Below are positions 26,002-34,950 of a stretch of 64,000 bases of DNA, piece by piece; positions within the stretch are counted from its first letter, which is position 1, and each line of letters starts with the position of its first letter. The DNA is taken from assembly GCF_036250735.1 (NCBI RefSeq), contig NZ_CP109430.1, positions 2,294,001 through 2,358,000 on the forward strand. Direction: 5' to 3'. A program made the position numbers and the translations under genes. The notes under the pieces were generated by a model. The model ran no database searches, was not told the origin of the DNA, and saw only the letters and a list, made by a program, of their open reading frames with translations. This DNA is from Streptosporangium sp. NBC_01495 (GTDB lineage Bacteria; Actinomycetota; Actinomycetes; Streptosporangiales; Streptosporangiaceae).

Positions 26002-26709
26002 TCACCCGTACACGGGGTATCCGATCTGGGCAAGGTCTCCTTCAAGGCTGGAAAGGTCGACATCTGGATTCAGCGATGACACGACACTTTGGGTGAGGGG
26101 CTGTAAGGCATAGATATGACGAACGGCCTCGATGTCCACCGCGACCTCGTAGTAGTCCTCCGCGAACTGCTGGTACGCCTCAGGCCGGCCATCAACCAAG
26201 ACGTCAAACAGCCACTCAGCGCTGCGATCGTCCTTCACGCCCTCTGGCAGGGCTTCGATGGCCCCAGACCTCCACTCCGTATCAGCCTGCTCGCGCCAGA
26301 AACACACCGTTGCCTGCGGCGTCCCATCCTGGTCGCTGAACGCGGGCTCTGTGACAAGGGGGTGGAATGCCTCAGGCACCCTGTCGAACAGGCCAGGCCA
26401 CGGAACCGGGGGAGTGACCCGATACGGGCTCATCGGCGACTCATGATCGAAGCCGCGGGCATACGCACCCGTTGGTGAGAAGACGATCGAGTAGTCATTG
26501 CCGCACCCATCCCGCATCGAGGCCATCTCCTCGACAGGTGACCACCGGGAGTCGAACGAGTAGAACCGGTACTCCCACTCCGGGCTCATGATGGCGTCCA
26601 ACATGGCCATGGCTCGGGAGCGATCCCGAACGATTGAGATCGCGGGTAGTTGACGGGTCACCTCATAGACATACACGGCCCCATCCAAGCCGAGCCCACT
26701 GACAAACAT
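26002..26709 (-). CDS. Hypothetical protein, 235 residues
   Basis: A soluble, acidic protein rich in Trp, Tyr and Phe (SPEWEYRFYSFDSRW, YDS-like DGCGNDYSIVFSP, CFWREQADTEWRSG, DYYEVAVDIEAVRHIYAL). I see no signal peptide or membrane segment and do not recognise the family. Composition and codon use argue it is real. It stands alone between the istB relic and an inverted-repeat element whose left end is 70 bp upstream of the start. Size and accessory setting would suit an immunity-like or stress protein, but nothing proves that. Confidence 0.65.
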   Translation of the reverse strand: MFVSGLGLDGAVYVYEVTRQLPAISIVRDRSRAMAMLDAIMSPEWEYRFYSFDSRWSPVEEMASMRDGCGNDYSIVFSPTGAYARGFDHESPMSPYRVTPPVPWPGLFDRVPEAFHPLVTEPAFSDQDGTPQATVCFWREQADTEWRSGAIEALPEGVKDDRSAEWLFDVLVDGRPEAYQQFAEDYYEVAVDIEAVRHIYALQPLTQSVVSSLNPDVDLSSLEGDLAQIGYPVYG

Positions 26710-26778
26710 TCACACCGCCACCACACTGAACCCGGCGCAATTGCAGGGGCCTCCTGGTCCTGCGCTCCCCTTCCTGAG

Positions 26779-27039
26779 GGCCCGGAGATTCCGAAGCTAC
26801 GGGCAGGGGCGAAGTAGCCAGGAGTAACCGAGAGGTCCTGGAGGAGGTGACATGAAATTTTTCTCAGCCCGGCCTGACCGGGGCAAACGCGCTGTGCTCG
26901 CATCCTCGCCATGCAAGCGCCGGACTCATCCCCGGCTGACCGGACCGGAACTCCGCTCCAAAGCAGGTAACGGTAACCGGCGGTGACCTGGGACAACGGC
27001 CTACTTTGCGGCCGGCCGTAGCTTCGGGATCTCCGGGCC
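26779..27039 (-). mobile_element. MITE-like element, copy A (261 bp)
   Basis: The element is bounded by 24-bp inverted repeats (26779-26802 and 27016-27039, one mismatch) whose outer part is GGCCCGGAGAT(T/C)CCGAAGC. It is the reverse complement of copy B at 33767-34027, the same length and differing at only about two positions that I could find. No target-site duplication is evident. Its right end supplies the last base of the stop codon of the SARP gene. No transposase is encoded. Confidence 0.85.
26852..26986 (+). CDS. 44-codon frame inside MITE copy A (doubtful)
   Basis: ATG 26852 is preceded by GGAGGAGGTGAC, an excellent ribosome site, and the frame runs 44 basic residues (MKFFSARPDRGKRAV...). 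In copy B the same position is ATA, so the start is lost there. It resembles nothing I know and could be chance. Confidence 0.25.
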   Translation: MKFFSARPDRGKRAVLASSPCKRRTHPRLTGPELRSKAGNGNRR

Positions 27040-30000
27040 TATATGCACAGCTTTGTCAGCCGGTCGGTGGCCTCGTGCGGTGTCATGCCGGCGCCCCGTT
27101 GGTAGGCGGTGTCGTAGTCGGTACGGCCGAGCCGTTCCGCGAGCACCTCCGCAAGGGAGCGCAGTTCGGCGTCGCCGTGGTCGAAGGTGCCGCGGATGGC
27201 CTGGCTCAGGCCGAGCGCGGTGGCGGCGCCGGCCGGGTCGCCTTGCAGAAGCAGCAGCCTGGCCAGGAGTTGAGCGGCCGAGGGGGCGTCCATGTTCGCC
27301 TGCGCTGCTTGGACGGCGCGGGGCAGCAGTTCGCGGGCGCGTACGGCGTCCCCGGCGGTGAGAAGGTTGGCCACCCGAGCGGGGAGCAGCCGATTGTCGG
27401 TGGCCTCTGCCGACAGGGGCAGCTTACGGGCAATCGCCTCCATCCGGTCGAGTTCTTGATCGGCGCGTTCGACCTCTCCGGAGCGGCGGTACAGCTCGGC
27501 CAGGCAGCCGAGAACGTCGATCTCCAGCACCGGCTGGCCACGCTGCCAGGCCGCTCGTTCGGCGGTTTCGATGTCGTGCCGGGCGCCGGTCAGGTCACCG
27601 GCGCGCATGCGTTCGGTGGCGAGCCCGAGCCGGGTTGAGACCTCGTCCTGCGAGCCGAGGTCGGTGGCGATCGCGATGCTGTGCTCGTAGGCGGTGATCG
27701 CCTGGTCGTGGTCACCGGCGATGGCGTGGATCTGCGCCAGGCCGTACAGCGTCTTCGCCGTCCACCACCGATCGCCCGCCTCCTCGAACGCATGCAGCGC
27801 CGCCGCGATCGCGGTCGCGGAGCTCTCCCGGTCGCCCCGTTCGCGATACCGCATGGCTTCCATCATGAAGGTGCAGGCGATCGCCCAGCGGTCCGAGCCG
27901 CTGCGCACCCGGGCGATCTCCTGGTCGAACAACTCGTCCAGCCCGAGTATCGCCGCCATCATCAGCGCTATCGTCAGCAGCATCGGATAACGTCGCAGCG
28001 CGCCCGTGTGCGCGCAGTCGTTGATGAGCGCGCGCAGCCGTTCGGAGTCTTTGATCGGCCCGCCCTCGCCGGCTACCAGGTGGATCGCGGTGAACGCGGC
28101 CCGGGCGTCCGCGGGCAGCGCGTCGCCGAACTCGGCGACCTTGGCGACGTAGGCATCGGCTCGAGCGTCGTAGCGGAGCATGACCCAGTACCAGTACAGC
28201 GGCCCGAGAATCCGGGCCGCGGTCTCGGCGTCGCCGCCGTCGATAGCCGTTTGCAGGGCGAACATCAGGTTGTCGTACTCGGCCTGGAACAGCCGCAGCG
28301 ACTCCGCCTGCTTGTCCGAGCGCAGCAGCGGCTCGTGTTCCTCGGCCAGATCGGCGAAGTGCCGCGTGAGCCTGCGCAGGACGGCTTCGACTTCCCTTGC
28401 GAGGCGAAGCTTGTCCGCCGAATGGGCTCGGATGGTCTCCAGCATTCGGTAGCCGTCGCCGGCCCGCTCCACGATGGACTTGTCGACCAGGGAATCCAGC
28501 AGATAGACGACCTCGCCCGCGGCAAGCGTCTCATCCGAACAGACCGCCTCAATCGCCGCGATCCCGGTTCTCGCCGGAAATATTGACATCCGGCGGGCCA
28601 GTGTCCGTTCTTGATCGGTGAGGAGGTCCCAGCTCCACTCGATGACCGCATGCAGCGTCTGCTGCCGCGGCTGGGCGGCCCGGTTGCCGGTGCTGAGCAG
28701 CCGGAAGCGGTCATCCAGCCGCCGGGCGACCTCGTCGGCGCTCATGGTCCGCAGCCGCGCCGCGGCCAGCTCCAGGGCCAGCGGCAGGCCGTCCAGCCGG
28801 CGCACGATGTCCACCACCGGGGCTGCCGTCGGCGCGTCCAGTGCGAAGCCGGGCCGTACGGCGGCCGCCCGATCGAGGAACAGCCGCACCGCGCCCGACT
28901 CGCGGGCGCGATCGGGATCCACGTGTGCCGGGGGCAGGTCGAGCGGACCCAGACGGCACAGCGCCTCACCCATGACCTCCAGCGGCTCCCGGCTCGTGGC
29001 CAGGATGGTCAGGTACGGCCGGCGCTCGAGCAGCTGCCGGGCGAACTCCGCGACGGGTCCGGAGATCTGTTCGCAGTTGTCCAGCACCAGCACGCCTTCC
29101 TCACCGGCGAGCAGGGTGACCACTCGATCCAGCGGCGTTCCTGAGGGCAAGGCATCTGTGGCGGTGAGCGTGCCCAGCACCGCCTCGGGCAGCCCGTCCG
29201 GGGTGTCCACCCCGGCCAGAGGGACGAGCCAGACCCGGCCGCGCCGATGGGCCCGATGCCGGCTCACCGCCTCCACGGCCAGGCGGGTCTTCCCCACTCC
29301 CCCGGGACCCACGACGGTGACCAGCCGCGAGGTCTCCAGCAACCCGGCCAGCAATCTCAGCTCGTCCCCCCGGCCGACGAAGCTGGTCAGCTGGGCAGGC
29401 AGGCGTCCCGGCAGCGCATCCGGCCGAGCCGGTGCGGCCTCGGGGATCTCCAGCTCACCCCGTAACACGGCGACATGCGTCTTCCGCAGCTCCTCGGAAG
29501 GGTCGACGCCCAGCTCCTCAGCGAGCGTGCGGCGGACCTTTTCGAACACGACCAGCGCATCGGATTGGCGGCCCGCCGCATGCAAGGTCCGCATCCGCAG
29601 CCCGGCCAGCCGTTCGCGCAGCGGATGGTCCGCGGCCGCGGCCTCCACATCGGCCAGGATCTCGCCATGGTGCCCAAGCCGCAACTCCGCCTCGAATCGG
29701 TCTTCGGCGGCCGCGACGCGCAGTTCGTCCAGGCGCGTGCCAGCCGTACCGGCAAAAGGGATATCGCGCACATCGGCCAGCGCATCTCCCCGCCACAGCG
29801 CCAGCGCCTCGCCCAGCAGCGAGGCCGCCTGCCCCGCCGCACCCACGGCCAGTTCGCGACCGCCCCGCTTCGCCAGTTCCTCGAACCGGACCGCGTCGAC
29901 GTGCTCGGCGCGTACGTGCAGGCGGTACCCGCCGGCCACCGTCTCCACGACCCCGGCCCCGCCCAGAGCCCTGCGCAGCCGATGCACCAGCCCATGCAGC

Positions 30001-30185
30001 GCATTGACGGTGCCCCCGCGCGGATGCTCCCCCCACAGGCCGTCAACGAGTGCATCAACCGACACCATCTCGCCCCCGGCCAGCACCAGCCTCGCTAGAA
30101 GCGCGCGAACCCGGGTGCCGCCGACGTCGATCGGCGCGCCATCGTCGGCATACGCCCGGACCGGCCCCAGCACCTCGATCCGCAT
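27039..30185 (-). CDS. SARP-type regulator with NB-ARC ATPase and TPR region (AfsR-like)
   Basis: A 1048-residue multidomain activator: winged-helix DNA-binding domain (1-92), bacterial activator domain (about 95-240), NB-ARC P-loop GPGGVGKT at 293-300 with VLVLDNCEQI and ATSREPL motifs, and a long helical TPR-like C-terminus. Such proteins activate secondary-metabolism or neighbouring genes in response to unknown signals. Divergent from a serine hydrolase, its likely target. ATG 30185 begins the winged helix; an upstream TTG 30206 is possible. The stop codon lies on the edge of the adjacent MITE, so the original C-terminus may have been trimmed. Confidence 0.88.
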   Translation of the reverse strand: MRIEVLGPVRAYADDGAPIDVGGTRVRALLARLVLAGGEMVSVDALVDGLWGEHPRGGTVNALHGLVHRLRRALGGAGVVETVAGGYRLHVRAEHVDAVRFEELAKRGGRELAVGAAGQAASLLGEALALWRGDALADVRDIPFAGTAGTRLDELRVAAAEDRFEAELRLGHHGEILADVEAAAADHPLRERLAGLRMRTLHAAGRQSDALVVFEKVRRTLAEELGVDPSEELRKTHVAVLRGELEIPEAAPARPDALPGRLPAQLTSFVGRGDELRLLAGLLETSRLVTVVGPGGVGKTRLAVEAVSRHRAHRRGRVWLVPLAGVDTPDGLPEAVLGTLTATDALPSGTPLDRVVTLLAGEEGVLVLDNCEQISGPVAEFARQLLERRPYLTILATSREPLEVMGEALCRLGPLDLPPAHVDPDRARESGAVRLFLDRAAAVRPGFALDAPTAAPVVDIVRRLDGLPLALELAAARLRTMSADEVARRLDDRFRLLSTGNRAAQPRQQTLHAVIEWSWDLLTDQERTLARRMSIFPARTGIAAIEAVCSDETLAAGEVVYLLDSLVDKSIVERAGDGYRMLETIRAHSADKLRLAREVEAVLRRLTRHFADLAEEHEPLLRSDKQAESLRLFQAEYDNLMFALQTAIDGGDAETAARILGPLYWYWVMLRYDARADAYVAKVAEFGDALPADARAAFTAIHLVAGEGGPIKDSERLRALINDCAHTGALRRYPMLLTIALMMAAILGLDELFDQEIARVRSGSDRWAIACTFMMEAMRYRERGDRESSATAIAAALHAFEEAGDRWWTAKTLYGLAQIHAIAGDHDQAITAYEHSIAIATDLGSQDEVSTRLGLATERMRAGDLTGARHDIETAERAAWQRGQPVLEIDVLGCLAELYRRSGEVERADQELDRMEAIARKLPLSAEATDNRLLPARVANLLTAGDAVRARELLPRAVQAAQANMDAPSAAQLLARLLLLQGDPAGAATALGLSQAIRGTFDHGDAELRSLAEVLAERLGRTDYDTAYQRGAGMTPHEATDRLTKLCI

Positions 30186-30304
30186 GCTCAACAGGCTAAC
30201 GGGCAAGGAAACCGATCAAGCACCGGTGAGTTACAGCTGGTCCGAGAGGAGCTCGGTACCGAGTCGTGTCCGCCACCATCCGCATCCGCCGCCCTGATAA
30301 CCCC

Positions 30305-30354
30305 CTTACAGCAAGCCGGTGCCGGCTGGAAGAGCGTTCTAAGACGCCTGTAAG
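30305..30354. promoter_or_regulatory. Nested inverted repeats in the SARP/serine-hydrolase divergent region
   Basis: CTTACAG (30305-30311) and CTGTAAG (30348-30354) are inverted copies 36 bp apart; between them lies AGCCGG-TG-CCGGCT (30314-30327). The block is 120 bp from the SARP start and 54 bp from the hydrolase start, a suitable place for shared control. Confidence 0.4.
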
Positions 30355-30407
30355 CGCCGCCGGACATCGTGAAGGACGTACCGGAGAAACGTCCGAAAGG
30401 CAGTGCA

Positions 30408-31550
30408 ATGGCAGCGTACGAGAAAGTGCAGCAGGTGCTCGACTGGGCGGTGGCCGAGGCCGGCATCCCCGGCATCGTCGTCGACATCAAGGACGGGGAC
30501 CGGACCTGGTTCGGCACCGCCGGCGTGGCCGACATCAAGACCGGTGCCCGGCGCCAGCCGGGGGAATACCTGCACACCGGCAGCAGCGGCAAGGCCTTCA
30601 CCGCCGCCGTACTTCTGGCCCTGGAGGCCGAGGGCCAACTGAGCCTCGACGACCCGGTGAACGCACACCTGCCCGGCGTGCTGGACGTCAACGGCTACGA
30701 CGGCAACAAGATCACCATCAGGCACCTGCTCAGCAACACCAGCGGGCTGTTCGCCACCGGCCTGGCACCGGAGCTAAGCCACCGCTACGCCACCCGCTCC
30801 GGGTTCGTCGAGCATCGCTTCGACACCTTCACCACCGAAGAGCTGCTGAGGGTGGCGGTGTCTCAGCCGCCGGTTGGTGAGCCCGGTGAACGCTTCGAGT
30901 ACGCCAACGGCGGCTTCTACCTCGCTGGCGCGATCATCGAGAAGGTCACCGGCAACGGCTATGCCGAGGAGGTCGAACGCAGGGTCATCCAGCCGCTCGG
31001 CCTGACCAACACCCGCGTGCGCCCCTCCACGGACACCGGATACCCCGATCCGCACCCGCGAGCGTACTCGAACCTGTTCTTCAAGGACGGCGCCGACCCG
31101 GCGGCGATCACCCCGGAGAACTGGGAATCGCTGATCGAGGAGCCCGGCATCCCGCCCCTGGACGTCACCGAGTTCAACTCCGCATGGGGCTGGTCGGCCG
31201 GCAACGTCGTCTCCACCACCGGCGACATGATCCGCTTCATCAACGCGATGGCGAGCGGCAGCCTGCTGCCGCCGGCCCAGCACCGGCAGATGTGGACCAC
31301 GGTCTCCATCGAGGGTGGTTACTGGATGCCGCACGCTCGATACGGCCTCGGCCTGTTCGAGTTCGACAAGCAGGCGACGGGCGGCCGGACGCTGCGCGGC
31401 GTGGGTGGCAGCCTCTGGGGATCCTGGGTCTTCGCGGTGGGCACCCCCGACGGCCAACACACCATCGCCGTCCACACCAACACCGAATGGAAGACCTGGG
31501 ACCCCATGTTCAAGATCATCGAAGCGGGGTTCGGCATCTCCATCGGTGCG
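30408..31550 (+). CDS. Serine hydrolase, beta-lactamase class C / DD-peptidase family
   Basis: A 381-residue penicillin-binding-type hydrolase. The SxxK motif is Ser59-Ser-Gly-Lys62 (HTGSSGKAF) and the YxN motif is Tyr165-Ala-Asn167 (FEYANGG); a late GGRTLRGVGG block replaces the HxG/KTG motif. No signal peptide is visible, so it may act inside the cell, perhaps as an esterase or amidase. ATG 30408 has AAAGG at good distance; a GTG 39 bases upstream is less likely. The last coding base precedes TAA 31551-31553. It is divergent from the SARP gene. Confidence 0.87.
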
Positions 31551-31565
31551 TAAGCACGCTGCCCG

Positions 31566-31608
31566 CCACCGGCTCGCGATGTCCACCAGGGCCGGCGCGA
31601 GCCGGTGG
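31566..31608 (+). terminator. Strong hairpin after the serine hydrolase
   Basis: CCACCGGCTCGCG (31566-31578) pairs perfectly with CGCGAGCCGGTGG (31596-31608), 13 bp, 17-nt loop. A second small hairpin CACCCC/GGGGTG follows at 31615-31634. Together they probably stop both this gene and the convergent ankyrin gene. Confidence 0.7.
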
Positions 31609-31692
31609 CCACCTCACCCCCTGAAAGAGGGGTGCGGCGGGCGGCCGGTACGCAGGCCCCACCGCCGCACCGACTTCTTCTCCTGAAGAGAC

Positions 31693-33057
31693 TCAGCGCG
31701 ATCGAGAGTCGATCAGGTCATGGAGCTGCTGAGTCACGGGATCGTGCGGGCGAGCGGCGTGGAACATGTGCAGCCAGCCGTCGGCGTCGATCTGGAAGAG
31801 AGCGTCGCGGATGGACGGGTCGGCACCGCGTTCCAGGAGCAAGCGGATCACCTCGACATGACCGCCCGGAATCGCCCAGTGCAGGCCAGTCCGCCCGAGA
31901 TGGGGCGCGATGTTGGGGTGGACGCCGCGGTCGAGGAGCCAGCGCACGACCTCGGTCCGGCCGTGCTGACAGGCATGGACGAACGCCTCTCCCACGATCT
32001 CCTCCGCATCATCGGTCGCCGGCAGCCGGGACGGAAAGCCTGCGCCGACGTCCGCGAGGTTGGGACGCGCCGACGCGGCGTCCGGACGTAGCCTGCCGTC
32101 CGCGCCGAAACAGGCCCGCACAAGATCCAGTCGGCCGCAGGCGGCATACGTCCAGAGCGCCTGTGGGACGATCCCGTGCTCGGCGAGCAGGTCGGCGACC
32201 TCCGTGTTGTCGAGGAGGATAGCGTTCTCCAGCGGGGTGCTGCCCCCTTTCCGGGTGTCAGGGTCGGCACCGGCTTCAAGCAGCAGGCGCACATATTCGA
32301 CCCGATTGGCGCGGGCAGCCCACATGAGCGGGACGTCCAGGTCGGTGGCCTTGCCGATCAGGACATCCACTGCGGCGCGCGGCACACCGAGCTCCTTCTC
32401 GAGCCGGACACCGGGGATTGTCTCGGGGCCCGCAAGCATGTGCAGCAGGGTGTCGGCCTGCTCGGCGGTCAGACCGGCCAACCGATCGGTGTCGCCGGCC
32501 AGCAGGGCTTCGGCCTCGCGGTGCAGCCGCCGCCGCTTCTCTTCGCGTTCGTCGAGATCGCGCCTGGATTTCTCGGTGAACGAGATGAGCTCGCGCCAGG
32601 TCGGGAAGCCGAACTCGCGCGCGATGATCAGCCGCGCATCGCGAAGCTCGGCGGTGGCGGCGGAGATGGCGGTGGCGTGCCGGGACACGTAGGCCCGCAA
32701 CCGTTGCAACGCGTCCGGGTCGTTACGGCGCAGCTCGGCGAGGAGGGCGTCGGCCATCGAGGCGTAGGCGCCCGGCCGGATCCCCAAGAGGCGGGAGACC
32801 GGCCGGTCTTCAGTGGTGCTGCGGCTCTCGATGTGAGCGCGGAACTCGGCCCAGGTCCGGAATCCGTGTTCCTGAGCGAGCACGAACTGGGCATCGCTGA
32901 GTAGAAACCGCTCGGCGGCCCGGTCGCCCAGCACGTCGGCAACCCGGGCGCCGGCTGCCGCATCGCCCGTCGCGTACACGCGATGCAGGTGCTTGGCCTG
33001 CTTGCGGTAATACTCCAGGCTCGGATGGGCCGGCAGCTCGAAATGACGATCGGACAT
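31693..33057 (-). CDS. Ankyrin-repeat protein
   Basis: A 454-residue cytoplasmic protein. The first 200 residues hold two similar segments (FELPAHPSLEYYRKQAKHLHRVY, EHGFRTWAEFRAHIE and EFGFPTWRELISF) typical of bacterial ankyrin proteins, and residues 230-440 contain five or so ankyrin repeats (VPLMWAARANRVEYVRLLLEAGADP, GRTGLHWAIPGGHVEVIRLLLERGADP). The role is presumably protein binding; the partner is unknown. ATG 33057 has a perfect AAGGAGG. It converges on the serine hydrolase and lies inside the MITE-bracketed segment. Confidence 0.88.
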   Translation of the reverse strand: MSDRHFELPAHPSLEYYRKQAKHLHRVYATGDAAAGARVADVLGDRAAERFLLSDAQFVLAQEHGFRTWAEFRAHIESRSTTEDRPVSRLLGIRPGAYASMADALLAELRRNDPDALQRLRAYVSRHATAISAATAELRDARLIIAREFGFPTWRELISFTEKSRRDLDEREEKRRRLHREAEALLAGDTDRLAGLTAEQADTLLHMLAGPETIPGVRLEKELGVPRAAVDVLIGKATDLDVPLMWAARANRVEYVRLLLEAGADPDTRKGGSTPLENAILLDNTEVADLLAEHGIVPQALWTYAACGRLDLVRACFGADGRLRPDAASARPNLADVGAGFPSRLPATDDAEEIVGEAFVHACQHGRTEVVRWLLDRGVHPNIAPHLGRTGLHWAIPGGHVEVIRLLLERGADPSIRDALFQIDADGWLHMFHAARPHDPVTQQLHDLIDSRSR

Positions 33058-33196
33058 CACAACCTCCTTCGTCGCCGAGGTCCGCTTGCTCGGCCGGAAA
33101 GAGGTTGGTCTTGTCCGGTGCGTTGAAGTGTTGCTCGAGGTGGGAAAATCCCTGCCCGCGGACTGGCAGCGCCCTCGCACACTCCAATCAAACTAG

Positions 33197-33340
33197 TCAT
33201 CGGCTCTCCGCGGAGTCAACCGTTGGCATGCGCAGGACGGTCGCCGGGGACGGGTGGCGGCCCTTCTTCTTGCCCTGGGTGATGACGAGCCGGGCGGCGA
33301 TGTCGCTCAGGCTCCCTCTCGAATTTGCAACGTCACTCAC
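33197..33340 (-). pseudogene. Relic resembling the C-terminal part of a serine recombinase
   Basis: A 47-codon frame from GTG 33340 reads SLSDIAARLVITQGKKKG then RHPSPATVLRM, a sequence I associate with actinomycete resolvase-type proteins. It ends after 15 more residues at TGA. There is no catalytic domain or ribosome site. The rest of 33058-33382 shows nothing else. Confidence 0.4.
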
Positions 33341-33382
33341 AGCTACTTCGGGCCTCATCGCACGGACCCGAGCGGAGGGTCG

Positions 33383-33766
33383 TCACCACGGCCGCGAGGC
33401 GCCGGTGCTTCCGGCGCGGCCGTCGGCCACCGCGCCTTGGTTGACCGGGGCGCCGTTGTCGCGGAGGCTCACGGGCGCGGCGAACGACTCCGCCGCGGTG
33501 ACCGGGAGGCTGAACTGCCAGAGGCCCACGCCAGCGGCGGTGGCGGCGAGCTGGCTGCCGCCGGTGTCGTACTTCGTGGTCCCGTAGATGCCGACCTTGT
33601 ACGGCGTCTCCGGCTGGCTGTTGACCGTGGTGGCCCAGCTGTGTGTGTCCAGCCTCTCGGCGAACCCATAGGCGAGCTGGGAGATCTGGTCAGGCGGGAG
33701 CCACGCGGGCTGGTTGTCGATGGTGACGCGGTCGCCGACGTCCATGGCGACGATGGCAGCTGTCAA
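33383..33766 (-). pseudogene. Phage minor tail protein C-terminal fragment
   Basis: A 127-residue frame starting DVGDRVTIDNQPAWLPPDQIS and continuing QLAYGFAERLD ... ETPYKVGIYGTTKYDTGGSQLAA matches the C-terminal module of siphovirus tail proteins in actinomycetes. The frame begins at a TTG touching MITE copy B, so the 5' part of the gene is missing and the element probably inserted into or beside it. No other tail genes remain. Confidence 0.65.
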
Positions 33767-34027
33767 GGCCCGGAGATCCCGAAGCTACGGCCGGCCGCAA
33801 AGTAGGCCGTTGTCCCAGGTCACCGCCGGTTACCGTTACCTGCTTTGGAGCGGAGTTCCGGTCCGGTCAGCCGGGGATGAGTCCGGCGCTTGCATGGCGA
33901 GGATGCGAGCACAGCGCGTTTGCCCCGGTCAGGCCGGGCTGAGAAAAATTTTATGTCACCTCCTCCAGGACCTCTCGGTTACTCCTGGCTACTTCGCCCC
34001 TGCCCGTAGCTTCGGGATCTCCGGGCC
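33767..34027 (+). mobile_element. MITE-like element, copy B (261 bp)
   Basis: Perfect 24-bp terminal inverted repeats lie at 33767-33790 and 34004-34027. The element is the inverted twin of copy A (26779-27039). It directly abuts the truncated phage tail gene. No target-site duplication and no transposase are visible, so movement would need an enzyme in trans. Confidence 0.85.
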
Positions 34028-34108
34028 ATGAGTGACCAGCTGGGTGACAATAGCCACGGACGTGGCCGGACAAGGGGTGAGATAGGCCAGGCGATCTGAT
34101 CTTGGAGC

Positions 34109-34837
34109 CTACAGCGGCGCACCCGACGATGACGCCTGGACAGGCCACCGGGGCAACGACACCGGCGCTCGTTCGACGGTGGCGAACGGGCTGACGTGGA
34201 GCCAGGTCGGCAGCGCACGGCAGGCGGCGTGATCGCCGGTGAGGCTCAGCACTTCGTCGCGCAGCGCCGCCGACCAGGTCATATCACCCATCCAGATGCG
34301 GGTGAGGATCGATACCTCGGTCTCCAGCCACACGCTGACCGGGAAACCCGGGTAGCTGTCGCACACGTCGACGCCGCCGGACCGGGATAGGACGAGCCAC
34401 CATCGCTGCTGACCGGTCGGCGCGTCCCGGAAGTGGACCTGCACCGTGGTCGCCTGCTCGGGCATCCGGACCGACTGGGATTCCCGGCGGATCTGGAGCA
34501 TCAGCAGCACGGGGTCGAACTCGTCCGGGCGCAACTCGTGCATCCAGCGCGCGCCCCACATGGCCATCTGCTGCAGCAGTGGCTCCAGCTCCGCCCCGGC
34601 CGGGGTGAGACGGTAACGAGGTTCACCGTCGACCACGTGGCGCTGCACGAGACCGGCACGCTGCAACTCGCGCAGCCGCGTTGCCAGCAGCGACGGCGAC
34701 ATCCGAGGGAGGCCGCGGGCGATGCCGGTGAACCGGTCCTCACCCCAGAGGAGCTCGCGGATGACGAGCAGTGTCCAGCGTTCGGCGAGGATCTCGGCAG
34801 CCCGAGCGACCGGACAGTACTGGCCGTAGCGCTTCAT
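34109..34837 (-). CDS. HxlR-family transcriptional regulator with C-terminal sterol-carrier-like domain
   Basis: The 242-residue regulator has an N-terminal HxlR winged helix (YCPVARAAEILAERWTLLVIRELLWGEDRF) with Cys8 at the usual redox position. The C-terminal half (about 120-215) resembles an SCP2-like domain seen in longer HxlR proteins. The ATG has GGAGG 10 bases before it. It is divergent from a DsrE-family gene with a 113-bp gap and probably controls it. Confidence 0.9.
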   Translation of the reverse strand: MKRYGQYCPVARAAEILAERWTLLVIRELLWGEDRFTGIARGLPRMSPSLLATRLRELQRAGLVQRHVVDGEPRYRLTPAGAELEPLLQQMAMWGARWMHELRPDEFDPVLLMLQIRRESQSVRMPEQATTVQVHFRDAPTGQQRWWLVLSRSGGVDVCDSYPGFPVSVWLETEVSILTRIWMGDMTWSAALRDEVLSLTGDHAACRALPTWLHVSPFATVERAPVSLPRWPVQASSSGAPL

Positions 34838-34950
34838 GGTCCCATCCTCCTCGCGGCGCTCGGCTCTCGCCGCTACAAAAAATGTACTAGGCCAGCGGTT
34901 GCGCGTCGCGCAGCCTCAGGAGTGAGGAAACACATCCGAGGAGGAGTGAC

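Noticed and set aside
26770..34040. Target-site duplications flanking the MITE copies
   Set aside because: Flanking bases on either side of each copy do not match for any length above two.
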